A DNA stretch of 64,000 nt from Lachnospiraceae bacterium (GTDB taxonomy: Bacteria > Bacteroidota > Bacteroidia > Bacteroidales > Muribaculaceae), in NCBI GenBank assembly GCA_023663655.1, contig JAMPGZ010000002.1, positions 124,001-188,000 on the forward strand. Direction: 5' to 3'. The translations under genes were made by a program, and so were the position numbers. The notes beneath the pieces were generated by a model that had not been told where the DNA came from, made no database searches, and worked only from the letters and a program-made list of their open reading frames with translations. Below are positions 25,560-34,909 of this stretch, one piece after another. The number at the start of each line of letters is the position of its first letter. Positions within the stretch are counted from its first letter, which is position 1.

Positions 25560-25601
25560 ACAGTTACGGTATTTCAAATTAAGATTGTGTATAATAGACG
25601 A

Positions 25602-25643
25602 ATGCGTAAAAATCGTTATTGCAAATTTACGAATTTTACGCAT
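25602..25643 (-). promoter_or_regulatory. GH31 operon promoter with flanking inverted repeat
   Basis: TAAATTTG on the minus strand (25629-25622) is a good -7 box with no TTTG at -33. A perfect 10-bp inverted repeat, ATGCGTAAAA (25602-25611) and TTTTACGCAT (25634-25643), brackets the box. One TAACATTT lies about 40 bp upstream on the minus strand (25675-25668), a motif repeated before susC. Confidence 0.55.
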
Positions 25644-25673
25644 CCTCTATGTTCTTAATAGGGGTATGAAATG

Positions 25674-28600
25674 TTATCTGCCCTCCCTCTTTTGATATTC
25701 CGATGGGGGCATTCCGTATTCTTCCTGGAAATACCGGCTGAAATATTTAGGATTGTTAAAACCGAGCTTGTAGGCTATTTCCGAAATGTTGAGCTGGCTC
25801 TCGCGCAGGTATTGCGCGGCGCGTTTGAGCCTGAGTATCCTTATGAATTCGATAGGAGTCTTTTCGGTGAGCTTGAGAATCTTCTTGTAGAGATGCACAC
25901 GGCTCATGCCAAGCGCGCGGCTCAGTTCCTCGACGCTGAGGTCGCTGCGTGATATGTTTTCCTCCACATATTTCTTTGCCTTGTTGATGAACTGCTCGTC
26001 GAGCGGCGTGATTTCGATCAGTTCGGGCTCGGGGCTGATAGGGGCGCGGCGTGAGGATTTGCTGTCGGACCGTTCCATGAGCTTTCTGATTTTCACTTTC
26101 AGCACGTCGTTGTTGAACGGCTTTGTCACGTAATCGTCGGCTCCGTGGGTGAGTCCTTCGAGCTCTGAGCCGGCATCGTGTTTTGCCGTGAGGATTATCA
26201 CGGGGATGTTGCGTGTGAGCTTGTCGGATTTCACGCGGCGACACAGTTCGATTCCGTCCATTCTCGGCATCATGAGGTCGCTCAGTATCGCGTCGACATG
26301 ATGCTCTTTGAGCATATCGATTGCCTGAAGCCCGTCGGAGGCGCTTATCACGGTGTAGTCGCTCGACAGCTCGGTCTTGAGGAAATTGACCATGTCATAG
26401 TTGTCGTCGACGACAAGCACTACCGGTTTCTCCTGTGCTTCCGCCGGGTCGGCGCTTCCGTTGAGCGGTTTCGGATCGGTCGTGGCAGCGGGCGTTTTTA
26501 TCGGAATCCCGACTGTGAATGTCGAGCCTCCGCCGGGGGTGTCGGTCACTGTTATCGAGCCTTCGTGCAGACCGACGTATTCGCTCACGAGGTTCAAGCC
26601 TATTCCTGTGCCGGTCTCGCCATCGCTTCCCTTGGAGTTGCGGCTCTGGTAATAGCGTTGGAATATAAGTTCTTTCTCGTCGTCATCAATGCCGCATCCA
26701 TTGTCGGCTACCGATATCAGGAGCTTGGCGCCGTCGACATTTATGCTGAGGTTTATTCTCCCTCCTCTCGGGGTGAACTTTATGGCGTTTGAGAGGAGGT
26801 TGGACACTATCTTGTTGAGTTTGTCCTCGTCATACTCCATGTCAAGACGCTGCACTGAGGAGTCGAAACTCAAGGTTATCTCCTTGTGTTCGGCTTGTGC
26901 CACAAATGAGTCGAGAATGTTTCTGATGAAGTTTATGACGTCGCCTGTGATTCCGGTGTATTTGAGTGAGTCCTCTTCGTTCTTGCGGAAATCGAGCAGT
27001 TGGTTGACGAGGGTGAGCAGCCTTTTGGCATTGCCGTGCACTATTTGCAAGCGGTCTTTGATCGCATGGTCGGTCGATTCTTTGAGCAGCGATTCCACCG
27101 GCGAGATGATGAGTGTGAGAGGTGTGCGGAGCTCATGGCTCACGTTGGTGAAGAATTTGTCTTTCATGCGGGCGAGCTCTTCCTGCTTTTTTGCGTACTC
27201 GGCTTTTTTCACCTCCTGTATCCGGCGGTTTTCAGCTCGTTTCATCGCTCTGTACAGTAGCCATGCCGCCAATGCTATCAGTGCGATATAGATGATCCAT
27301 GCCCATATTGTCGACCAGAAAGGCGGAGTGACGGTTATCTCGATGCTTCGTTCGAGCGAGCTTTCCACGCCGTCGTTGTTCACGGCTTTCACGTGGAGAG
27401 TGTATGTGCCCGGCGACAGATTGGTGAATGTGGCATGGTGTACGCCGTGAAGGCATTCTATCCAGTCCTCGTCGATTCCGTCGAGCTTGTAGTAATAGGA
27501 TGTGGAGCCGGGCTGTACGTAATTATTGGCTGCAAATCCGATCGTGAAGCTGTTCTGGCGGTGGTTGAGCGTTATTTTATCGGAATGGTTGATGGATTTT
27601 TCCAAAATCACACGTCCGTCATACTTTTGCCCGGTTTTGATTTCGGTGTTGCCGAGATATAGCGAGGTGAAAAGTATGTCGGGGCTTATCATGTTGTATC
27701 GGATATTTGCCGGGGATACATAGCTTAGCCCGTAGGGCCCTCCGATAACAATGTCGCCATTTTTCATTTTGGCGAGCGAACGCTGGTTGTAGGCGGCATT
27801 CTGGAGCCCGTCGGAGGATGTGTATATGTGGTTGCGAAACAGATATCCTTCGCCATCGGGGTTTTTAGCCACGTTGACGGCGGTGACGGCACCGTCGATC
27901 GCCACCCATATCTTTCCGTTGTTATCCTCGATCAGTCCGAGCACATAGCTCACTGATGAGTGGCGTGACAGCGGAATTTCGTAGATAGTCCCTTTGGCGG
28001 GATCATAGACGTTCAGCTCTCTGTCGTTGGCTATCCATAGGAGTCCTCGGCTGTCGTACAGCACTTGGCTCACATAGTAATTTTCACCGTCGCGGCGGCT
28101 GTTGTTGAATCTTGTGATTTCTCCGGTGGCGGGATCGTGGACGAAGAGCCCTACGGTGGTGCCGATGTAGGTTTTGCCGTTGTCACCGTGGCAGAGTGAT
28201 ATTATGAAGTCGGTTTCGAGTCCGCTGTCGCCGAGGGTGAATGTCTTTATCTCGTGTGTTGCCGGATTCATGAGCTGCAACCCTTTTCCGAGTGTCCCCA
28301 CCCATATTGTGTTGTCGGGGTTTTCAAGTATCGCCCATACATTTTCCGATGCTATGCCTTGGTCTTTCCCATAGTGGGAGAATTTGCCGTTTTTGAATTT
28401 TTTCAGTCCTCCGTTGTAGGTTCCTATCCATATCCCTCCGTCGGCTGAAGGTGTGAGGGCGGTGATTGGTGCAGGCTTGGTTCCGTCGGCGGCATCGGGG
28501 TAGGATGTGATTTTTCCGGTCGACCGGTCGAGGAGCTTCAGCCCGTCGCTGTCGGTTCCTATCCAGCAGGTGTTGCCGTCGCCGGGTGCGGCGCAATTCA

Positions 28601-29636
28601 CATCCTCCAGCGGCACGAGTCCAAATTTGAACTCGCTCTCGTTGTATGCCGATACACCTTTTTTCTGTGTTCCGATCCACACGTTTCCGTCATCGTCGGC
28701 TGTGATCGTGGTTATTGAGTTGTTGCCGAGTCCGTCGGGGTCGGCTGGATTAGTCACTATGCGTTCCATGTTTCCGGCGCGGTCGATGACGATGATGCCG
28801 TCATTGTCAAGTCCGAGCCAAAGGTTTCCTGAGCGGTCCTGTGCAACGGCTCGGACTATCGGCGCGTTTTTCCCGGATTTGAGCGGCGCGTCGTCCCATG
28901 AGTTGGTGTGGGTGTTGTACACCCATAGTCCCTTGTCGCCGTATATCCATATTCTGCCGTTGTTGTCGGCTGTCATTTTCAGCTCCACTGGCTGATTGCC
29001 GGTTTCGGTGTTTATGCGGTTGTCGGAGTTTACTATCTCGCTGTTCTGGTTCACGAAATACAGCATTCCATAGCTGTCGAGCACGGCGGCTCCTCCTGTT
29101 CGCGGGATTCCGGCTATGTCGTTCACGGAGTGCCCGTTGTCGGCTATCCCCTCCACTTTTGTCGCTTCTCCGGTAGAGAAGCAGTATAGCCCGTCGTCGG
29201 CGACATAAAACCATATACACCCGTCGGCGATATATATTGATTGCGGGATTGTGTTTATGCCCATTCTCCGGAATGTGTCGATGGGATTGTTGTCAAACGC
29301 CTCAGTGCGCGGGTCGTATTTCACATAAGCGTCGCCGGCTTTAATCCATATATATCCTCGCGGATCCTGCTGGATGTCGTTGATGTGGTTGTATTTCATC
29401 GAGGTGGAGTCGCCGGGTATCTCTCGGAATGTTTTTATGTTGTATCCGTCGTACCGGTTCAGCCCGGTTACGGTACCTATCCATAGGAATCCGTCGCGGT
29501 CTTTGAACAGGGCATTGACCTTATTGTGCGACAATCCGTCCTCTGCCTCGATGCGGCTGAAGCGGTAGTTGGCGGCAGGCAATACGCACGACAGGTTGAG
29601 TAATATAAGTGCAGTAAACAGTTTTATGCGGGACAT
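25674..29636 (-). CDS. Hybrid two-component system regulator (HTCS)
   Basis: A 1320-residue single-chain sensor and regulator of the polysaccharide locus. The start after a full promoter gives SRIKLFTALILLNLSCVLPA as signal sequence; 17 codons upstream are open but unlikely. Periplasmic Reg_prop beta-propeller blades (repeated W-IGT, GLW) run to about residue 690. A Y_Y_Y domain follows, then one membrane segment near 776-800 (FWSTIWAWIIYIALIALAAW). The kinase has its His near 834 (NVSHELRTPL) and an ATPase part with NAIKFTPRGG and GTGIGLNLV. The receiver Asp is near 1120 (LSDLMMPRMDG). An AraC-type DNA-binding domain ends the protein (ISEIAYKLGFNNPKYFSRYF). The domain order is exactly that of PUL regulators. 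Confidence 0.96.
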   Translation of the reverse strand: MSRIKLFTALILLNLSCVLPAANYRFSRIEAEDGLSHNKVNALFKDRDGFLWIGTVTGLNRYDGYNIKTFREIPGDSTSMKYNHINDIQQDPRGYIWIKAGDAYVKYDPRTEAFDNNPIDTFRRMGINTIPQSIYIADGCIWFYVADDGLYCFSTGEATKVEGIADNGHSVNDIAGIPRTGGAAVLDSYGMLYFVNQNSEIVNSDNRINTETGNQPVELKMTADNNGRIWIYGDKGLWVYNTHTNSWDDAPLKSGKNAPIVRAVAQDRSGNLWLGLDNDGIIVIDRAGNMERIVTNPADPDGLGNNSITTITADDDGNVWIGTQKKGVSAYNESEFKFGLVPLEDVNCAAPGDGNTCWIGTDSDGLKLLDRSTGKITSYPDAADGTKPAPITALTPSADGGIWIGTYNGGLKKFKNGKFSHYGKDQGIASENVWAILENPDNTIWVGTLGKGLQLMNPATHEIKTFTLGDSGLETDFIISLCHGDNGKTYIGTTVGLFVHDPATGEITRFNNSRRDGENYYVSQVLYDSRGLLWIANDRELNVYDPAKGTIYEIPLSRHSSVSYVLGLIEDNNGKIWVAIDGAVTAVNVAKNPDGEGYLFRNHIYTSSDGLQNAAYNQRSLAKMKNGDIVIGGPYGLSYVSPANIRYNMISPDILFTSLYLGNTEIKTGQKYDGRVILEKSINHSDKITLNHRQNSFTIGFAANNYVQPGSTSYYYKLDGIDEDWIECLHGVHHATFTNLSPGTYTLHVKAVNNDGVESSLERSIEITVTPPFWSTIWAWIIYIALIALAAWLLYRAMKRAENRRIQEVKKAEYAKKQEELARMKDKFFTNVSHELRTPLTLIISPVESLLKESTDHAIKDRLQIVHGNAKRLLTLVNQLLDFRKNEEDSLKYTGITGDVINFIRNILDSFVAQAEHKEITLSFDSSVQRLDMEYDEDKLNKIVSNLLSNAIKFTPRGGRINLSINVDGAKLLISVADNGCGIDDDEKELIFQRYYQSRNSKGSDGETGTGIGLNLVSEYVGLHEGSITVTDTPGGGSTFTVGIPIKTPAATTDPKPLNGSADPAEAQEKPVVLVVDDNYDMVNFLKTELSSDYTVISASDGLQAIDMLKEHHVDAILSDLMMPRMDGIELCRRVKSDKLTRNIPVIILTAKHDAGSELEGLTHGADDYVTKPFNNDVLKVKIRKLMERSDSKSSRRAPISPEPELIEITPLDEQFINKAKKYVEENISRSDLSVEELSRALGMSRVHLYKKILKLTEKTPIEFIRILRLKRAAQYLRESQLNISEIAYKLGFNNPKYFSRYFQEEYGMPPSEYQKREGR

Positions 29637-29664
29637 GATATTGTTTAGGTTTAAGCTTTGAATA

Positions 29665-29696
29665 CAAAAATATGAATATCTTGTCATATTCGCAAA
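29665..29696 (-). promoter_or_regulatory. HTCS promoter (complete -33/-7)
   Basis: On the minus strand TTTG (29696-29693), a 20-bp spacer and TATTTTTG (29672-29665) match the full consensus, 29 bases from the ATG. This is unlike the two structural operons, which lack a -33 element. Confidence 0.75.
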
Positions 29697-29737
29697 TGAT
29701 GGTGCATCAATTTAGCGAGGCTTTATTTTATGTTTTA

Positions 29738-29788
29738 TAACATTTATTTGCGGCTGGTTAACATTTTAATCCTGTTAACATAACATTT
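29738..29788 (+). promoter_or_regulatory. Three TAACATTT direct repeats upstream of susC
   Basis: TAACATTT occurs at 29738-29745, 29759-29766 and 29781-29788, so at 21- and 22-bp intervals (two helical turns). The second and third also share GTTAACAT at 29757 and 29774. This is a plausible binding array for the AraC-type output domain of the HTCS. Confidence 0.5.
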
Positions 29789-29858
29789 AGGTCTTGGTAT
29801 TTAGCAAAATATACCAAATGGGACTACTTTTAACATGGTCGATGTTGTGAATATCAGT

Positions 29859-29866
29859 TAAATTTG
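29859..29866 (+). promoter_or_regulatory. TAnnTTTG -7 box for the susC operon
   Basis: TAAATTTG lies 89 bases before the susC ATG. There is no TTTG 19-21 bp upstream, consistent with activator-dependent transcription. Confidence 0.6.
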
Positions 29867-29955
29867 CGTATTACTGTTATGCTGCCATGGATAACATTCA
29901 ACCTGACTGAATAAAGTGAACTTTAATATCTACCTAACCTAAAAACAAAAACTCA

Positions 29956-32900
29956 ATGGGAAAGAAACTAATGGATTATTGCCGGGAGTCACGACTCCTC
30001 AGGACTGCCTTGGTGACCTTGTGCCTCTTGACTTGTGTGGGGCTTGCCAACGCTGAGCCTGTCACCGTGTCGGGTACCGTGACCTCCGCTGCCGATGGCG
30101 AGCCTTTGATCGGTGTTACCGTTCAAGTGAAAGGGACATCAGTGGGAACTACCACCGATTTTGACGGCAACTATGTCATTAAAACCGAAATGGGCGCCAC
30201 TATCTCGTTCTCTTATGTAGGAATGCAGCCTCGTGAAGCGACCGTGACATCGGAAAAGCTCGATGTGGCTCTTCTTGAAAACTCGGAAATGCTTGATGAA
30301 GTAGTGGTTGTGGGCTACGGCGTTCAAAAGAAGAAGCTCGTGACCGGAGCCACCGCCCAGATCAAGGGTGACGATATCGCCAAACTTAATACCACCAGCC
30401 CTCTTCAGGCTATGCAGGGACAGCTTCCGGGTGTCAACATCGCTTCTGAATCAGGACAGCCCGGAGCAGGCATGAAGGTGACCATCCGCGGTCTCGGAAC
30501 CACCGGCAACGCTTCTCCGCTTTATCTTATCGATGGCGTGCCTGGCGACATTGCCAATTTGAATCCTTCCGACATCGAGTCGGTCGACGTCCTTAAGGAC
30601 GCTGCTTCCGCTGCCATTTATGGCGCGCAAGCAGCAAATGGTGTGGTATTAGTCACTACACGTTCCGGTAAGGAGGGTCGCGCCAAAGTGACTTTCGACG
30701 GATATTACGGCTGGCAGAGCGCTCCTAAGAAGATGAAGATGCTCAACGCCGCTGAATACATGACCATTCAGGATGAGTCGATGCTCAATTCAGGGTCGGC
30801 TCCTTACGATTGGGGATCATTCAAGAGCATCTGGAATTATAATGATGCAGGGCAGCCTACCGGAGTCATCGACACCGACTGGGTTGACCAGATGTTCAAG
30901 GACAATGCCATCACCCAGAGCTACACTATCGGTGTCTCAGGCGGTTCGGCAACCAACACATACGCAGTATCGCTCGGTTACATCAACCAGGAGGGTATCG
31001 TAGGTGGCAAAGATGTGTCCAACTACTCACGTTACAATTTCCGTATCAACTCCGACCACAAGCTTTTCGACGGTATCCTGACCGTTGGCGAGCAGGTGTC
31101 ATTTGCTTATGTGAAGAGCACCGGTATCGGAGTGGGCAATCAGTATAACAATACACTGCGCGGTGCGTTTGACATGACTCCGCTTGCTCCGGTCTACAGC
31201 GACAACGGCAAGTTTGGTCTTCCTTACAATGATACATCCGATTCTGACTGGTACACTACCGAAGGCAACCCCTACGGAGCCATGATGACCAATACCAACA
31301 ATGAGACAAAGAGCGGCAACTTCTCCGGAAATGTCTATGCTCAGGTTGAGCCGATCAAGAACCTCCGTGTGAGAACCGTGTTCGGTCTGCAGTACAACAG
31401 CTCGGAATACCGCAGCTACACTCCGCTCTATCAATTCTCACCTTACTCTCAGAATCTCACCCAGACCAAGGTGACTCAGAACATGAGCAATTACCTGTCA
31501 ATGGTGTGGACCAATACAGTCAGCTATGACTGGAACATCAAGGATCACGCATTCAATGCCCTTTTGGGTATGGAGTCGTTCCGCGACCAGGGCACTTATA
31601 TAGCTGCGGGCAACGCTTATCTTAAAGAGGGTTTTGACTCATGGAAATATGCATGGGTGTCAAACGGCACCGCCGCTTCATCATCTGACGGACTCAGCGC
31701 CGCCGGTCATCCCAACGATGAGACTCGCCGCGTGAGCTATTTCGGTCGACTTGGATGGAACTGGATGGAGAAGTATATGGTGAACGTGACCCTCCGTTGC
31801 GACGGATCGTCAAACTTTGCTCCCGGTCACCGCTTCGGTTGGTTCCCGTCGGTTTCAGCCGGATGGAACATCTCAAGCGAGTCGTTCATGGAATCAACCC
31901 GCGGATGGCTTGACTTCCTGAAAATTCGTGGAAGCTGGGGACGTGTTGGAAATCAGAATATTAAGCCCTATCAATTCCTCGCTCCGATCAAAAGTTCCAA
32001 TGTTCATTATTTCTTCGGACAATATCTTGGCGCAAATGGCGTTTATAATACCGGATACGACACCGTACTCGGCTCAAATTGGGGAGCATACCCCAGCCGA
32101 CTCGGTAACCAGGCTCTTTCTTGGGAGACTTCCGAGCAGACCGACTTCGGTTTTGACGCACGCTTGTTCAACAGCCGTCTTGGGGTCAACTTCGATTTCT
32201 ATACCAAGAATACTAAGGACTGGCTCGTAGTGGCTCCGGTGCTTGCGACAGCCGGTACCGACGCTCCCTTTATCAATGGTGGTAATGTGAAGAACACAGG
32301 TGTCGAGTTTAACTTGACGTGGAACGATGTGATAGGCAAAGATTTCTCCTACAGCGTAGGCGTGAACGGTGCTTTCAACCACAACAAGGTAGGCTCAATC
32401 CCCACTGAAGACGGAATCATCCACGGTAACACCAACGAGTTGTATGACAATTCACTCGAATTCTACCGTGCTGAAAACGGCAAGCCGATCGGCTACTTCT
32501 GGGGCTACAAGACAGCAGGTATCTTCCAGAACCAGGAGCAGATTGACAACTGGATCGCAGCAGGCAATGGCGTGCTTCAGGAATCAGTAGCTCCCGGCGA
32601 CGTGATTTTCGTTGACGTGGATCACAACGGCGTTATCGATGCCGACGATAAAGTGAACCTCGGAAACGGTATGCCCAAGTTCACCTACGGTTTCAACATC
32701 AATCTGTATTGGAAAAATTTTGACCTCGGAATCGTCGCTACCGGCGTTACAGGCAACAAGCTGGTGCAGAGCTACCGTAATCAGGGCAACCAGAAGGCGA
32801 ACTACACAACCCGTATCCTCGACCGCTGGACAGGGGAAGGAACTTCCAACAAGATTCCCCGTGTGACGAACTCCAACATCAACTGGCAGTTCAGCGATCT

Positions 32901-33153
32901 TTATCTTCAAGATGGTGATTATCTGCGCATAAGCAATGTCACAATCGGTTACGACTTCGCTCCGCTCATGAACCAGAAATGGTGCAGCCAATGCCGTCTT
33001 TATTTCCAGGCTCAGAACTTGTTGACATTCACCAAGTATGACGGAATGGATCCTGAAATCGGCTACGGTACATCAGACTGGGTGTCGGGTGTTGACCTCG
33101 GATACTATCCGCGCCCGCGCACATTCCTCTTTGGCGTGAACCTCGCATTTTAA
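29956..33153 (+). CDS. SusC-like TonB-dependent outer membrane transporter
   Basis: A 1065-residue SusC/RagA-family importer of glycan oligosaccharides. It has a signal peptide up to about residue 33 (LRTALVTLCLLTCVGLANA). A carboxypeptidase-regulatory-like domain follows (VSGTVTSAADGEPLIGVTV to SFSYVGMQ). The TonB-box region reads LDEVVVVGYGVQKKKLVTGA. The plug contains GQLPGVNI, LYLIDGVPGDI and LKDAASAAIYGAQAANGVVLV. The barrel ends in LGYYPRPRTFLFGVNLAF with terminal Phe. First gene of the rightward operon, with SusD 49 bases on. It would work with SusD and the two glycan-binding lipoproteins. Confidence 0.97.
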   Translation: MGKKLMDYCRESRLLRTALVTLCLLTCVGLANAEPVTVSGTVTSAADGEPLIGVTVQVKGTSVGTTTDFDGNYVIKTEMGATISFSYVGMQPREATVTSEKLDVALLENSEMLDEVVVVGYGVQKKKLVTGATAQIKGDDIAKLNTTSPLQAMQGQLPGVNIASESGQPGAGMKVTIRGLGTTGNASPLYLIDGVPGDIANLNPSDIESVDVLKDAASAAIYGAQAANGVVLVTTRSGKEGRAKVTFDGYYGWQSAPKKMKMLNAAEYMTIQDESMLNSGSAPYDWGSFKSIWNYNDAGQPTGVIDTDWVDQMFKDNAITQSYTIGVSGGSATNTYAVSLGYINQEGIVGGKDVSNYSRYNFRINSDHKLFDGILTVGEQVSFAYVKSTGIGVGNQYNNTLRGAFDMTPLAPVYSDNGKFGLPYNDTSDSDWYTTEGNPYGAMMTNTNNETKSGNFSGNVYAQVEPIKNLRVRTVFGLQYNSSEYRSYTPLYQFSPYSQNLTQTKVTQNMSNYLSMVWTNTVSYDWNIKDHAFNALLGMESFRDQGTYIAAGNAYLKEGFDSWKYAWVSNGTAASSSDGLSAAGHPNDETRRVSYFGRLGWNWMEKYMVNVTLRCDGSSNFAPGHRFGWFPSVSAGWNISSESFMESTRGWLDFLKIRGSWGRVGNQNIKPYQFLAPIKSSNVHYFFGQYLGANGVYNTGYDTVLGSNWGAYPSRLGNQALSWETSEQTDFGFDARLFNSRLGVNFDFYTKNTKDWLVVAPVLATAGTDAPFINGGNVKNTGVEFNLTWNDVIGKDFSYSVGVNGAFNHNKVGSIPTEDGIIHGNTNELYDNSLEFYRAENGKPIGYFWGYKTAGIFQNQEQIDNWIAAGNGVLQESVAPGDVIFVDVDHNGVIDADDKVNLGNGMPKFTYGFNINLYWKNFDLGIVATGVTGNKLVQSYRNQGNQKANYTTRILDRWTGEGTSNKIPRVTNSNINWQFSDLYLQDGDYLRISNVTIGYDFAPLMNQKWCSQCRLYFQAQNLLTFTKYDGMDPEIGYGTSDWVSGVDLGYYPRPRTFLFGVNLAF

Positions 33154-33202
33154 TGAGTGACCTCCCTTGACATTTAAAACGATAAAAAACTTTGAATATA
33201 CA

Positions 33203-34876
33203 ATGAATAGATTCAAAACAACCATATTGACTGTTTCGGCAGTGGCAGCCGCGCTCACACTCGGTTCCTGTGCCGACAGCTTCCTTGATGTCTCATCCAA
33301 GACCGAATCGACCACGGGCAATTTCTATAAGACCGAGGGCGACGCATGGCGCGCGCTTATCGGATGCTACGACGGATGGCGCCAGGTGTCATCGTCGCTT
33401 GGAGGCACAAGTTTCTATCTTATCTCAACCGTGCTCAGCGACGAATGCTACGGAGGTACCGGTAGTGGTGACGGACGCTCATTCCAGGCTATCGACCAGT
33501 TTGACCAGAGCCAGTCGCCTTCCGACCTTCAGATTCTTTCCGATAACTGGAAAATATATTATGCCGGTGTCTACCGCTGCAACGAGATGCTTCGTCACAC
33601 TTACGACTGGACCACTCCGGCAAACGAAGGTCTTTACATGGGTGAGGCACGCGCGCTTCGCGCCATCATGTACTTCGACATGGTGCGCACATGGGGCAAT
33701 ATTCCGTTGTTCACCGAGCCCGGTGAGGACAACCGCGCTCAAGCTGACCCGGCTGAGGTGTATGCGCTCATTGTTGACGACCTGAAGTATGCCGCCGCCA
33801 ATATTCCGGCTAACGCTAACCTCGGCACCGACAATTTCGGACGCATCACAAAGTATGCCGCCGAGGCGTTGCTTGCCCGCGTTTATCTGTTCTATACAGG
33901 ATATTACGGAAAGGAACCCGGATTCACCAACGCTGCCGGAGAGACTACCGGAACCTGCACTCAAGCCGAGGCTCTTGCCGCTGTCGAGGATGTGATCTCA
34001 AGCGGAAACTACAGCCTTGTGTCCAACTTCAAAAATCTGTGGCCTGCCGCGTCGCTGATTCCTGTGCCCGACGAACTGGGTTGGGATCCCTCGTCGACCT
34101 ACGCCGGAGATGCCAATTCGGAAGTGATACTTGCGCAAAACTTCACACCTACTCAGGACTATGACGGAAACAATGACTCCAACCGCTGGTTGGTGATGAT
34201 GGGTATGCGTTCGCTGAACGATGAATCCAAGGGTTACGGCAAAGGCTGGGGCGCTTGTCCTGCCACATCGGCTTATCTTGATAAGTACCTGCGCGGTGAC
34301 TCTCGCTATACTGCATCGGTGATCGACCTCGAGCAGGAGGGTGTGACCAAACTTGAAGGATGGCAGGCATCGGTCAATGACTGGCGTGAATATACCGGAT
34401 ACACTGTTAAAAAATATTCGCCGATGGTATTTGGCAACGGAATGCCGGCTACCAATCCCACCGGTACCGCCGGATTCCAAGAGTGTAACGCTCAACCGTG
34501 GGTGATCATGCGTCTTGCCGACGTGCTACTCATGGCAGCCGAACTCGGCTCATCGCAGGGCGCAAGCTACCTGAACCAGGTGCGTTCGCGTTCCGGTCTC
34601 GGTGCGATAGCTCTTACCAAGCAGAACATCCTTGACGAACGTGCCCGCGAACTTGCGTTTGAGGGTATCCGTTACTGGGACTTGCTGCGCCAGGGCGTAG
34701 ATGTGATGGCTGATGCAGTCGTAGCTTCGGGTGGCGCTGTGCATAATGGCGGCACTCAGGGTGTTGTCAGCTACAACAAGGCGAAGATCGTGAAGACAAA
34801 GGGTCTGTGTCAGATTCCTTTGGATCAGATAACTTTATCAAATGGCGTTCTAAAGCAGAACGAAGGCTGGGACTAA
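33203..34876 (+). CDS. SusD-like glycan-binding lipoprotein
   Basis: SusD/RagB-family lipoprotein, 557 residues, that caps the SusC transporter at the cell surface. The ATG chosen gives NRFKTTILTVSAVAAALTLG followed by SCADSFLDVS, a lipobox and a normal SusD start; the longer frame begins at TTG and is less likely. TPR-like helical segments include YAGVYRCNEMLRHTY and the conserved EARALRAIMYFDMVRTWGNI. The C-terminal RSRSGLGAI and ERARELAFEGIRYWDLLRQG are hallmark SusD motifs. Ligand is inferred to be xyloglucan oligosaccharides from the locus. Confidence 0.96.
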   Translation: MNRFKTTILTVSAVAAALTLGSCADSFLDVSSKTESTTGNFYKTEGDAWRALIGCYDGWRQVSSSLGGTSFYLISTVLSDECYGGTGSGDGRSFQAIDQFDQSQSPSDLQILSDNWKIYYAGVYRCNEMLRHTYDWTTPANEGLYMGEARALRAIMYFDMVRTWGNIPLFTEPGEDNRAQADPAEVYALIVDDLKYAAANIPANANLGTDNFGRITKYAAEALLARVYLFYTGYYGKEPGFTNAAGETTGTCTQAEALAAVEDVISSGNYSLVSNFKNLWPAASLIPVPDELGWDPSSTYAGDANSEVILAQNFTPTQDYDGNNDSNRWLVMMGMRSLNDESKGYGKGWGACPATSAYLDKYLRGDSRYTASVIDLEQEGVTKLEGWQASVNDWREYTGYTVKKYSPMVFGNGMPATNPTGTAGFQECNAQPWVIMRLADVLLMAAELGSSQGASYLNQVRSRSGLGAIALTKQNILDERARELAFEGIRYWDLLRQGVDVMADAVVASGGAVHNGGTQGVVSYNKAKIVKTKGLCQIPLDQITLSNGVLKQNEGWD

Positions 34877-34909
34877 TGGAAACACACTAATTATACTAAC
34901 TGAAGACCA

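Noticed and set aside
25560..25643. N-terminal extension of the GH31 gene
   Set aside because: It covers the -7 box and the inverted repeat, and the lipobox signal starts at the ATG ending at 25559.
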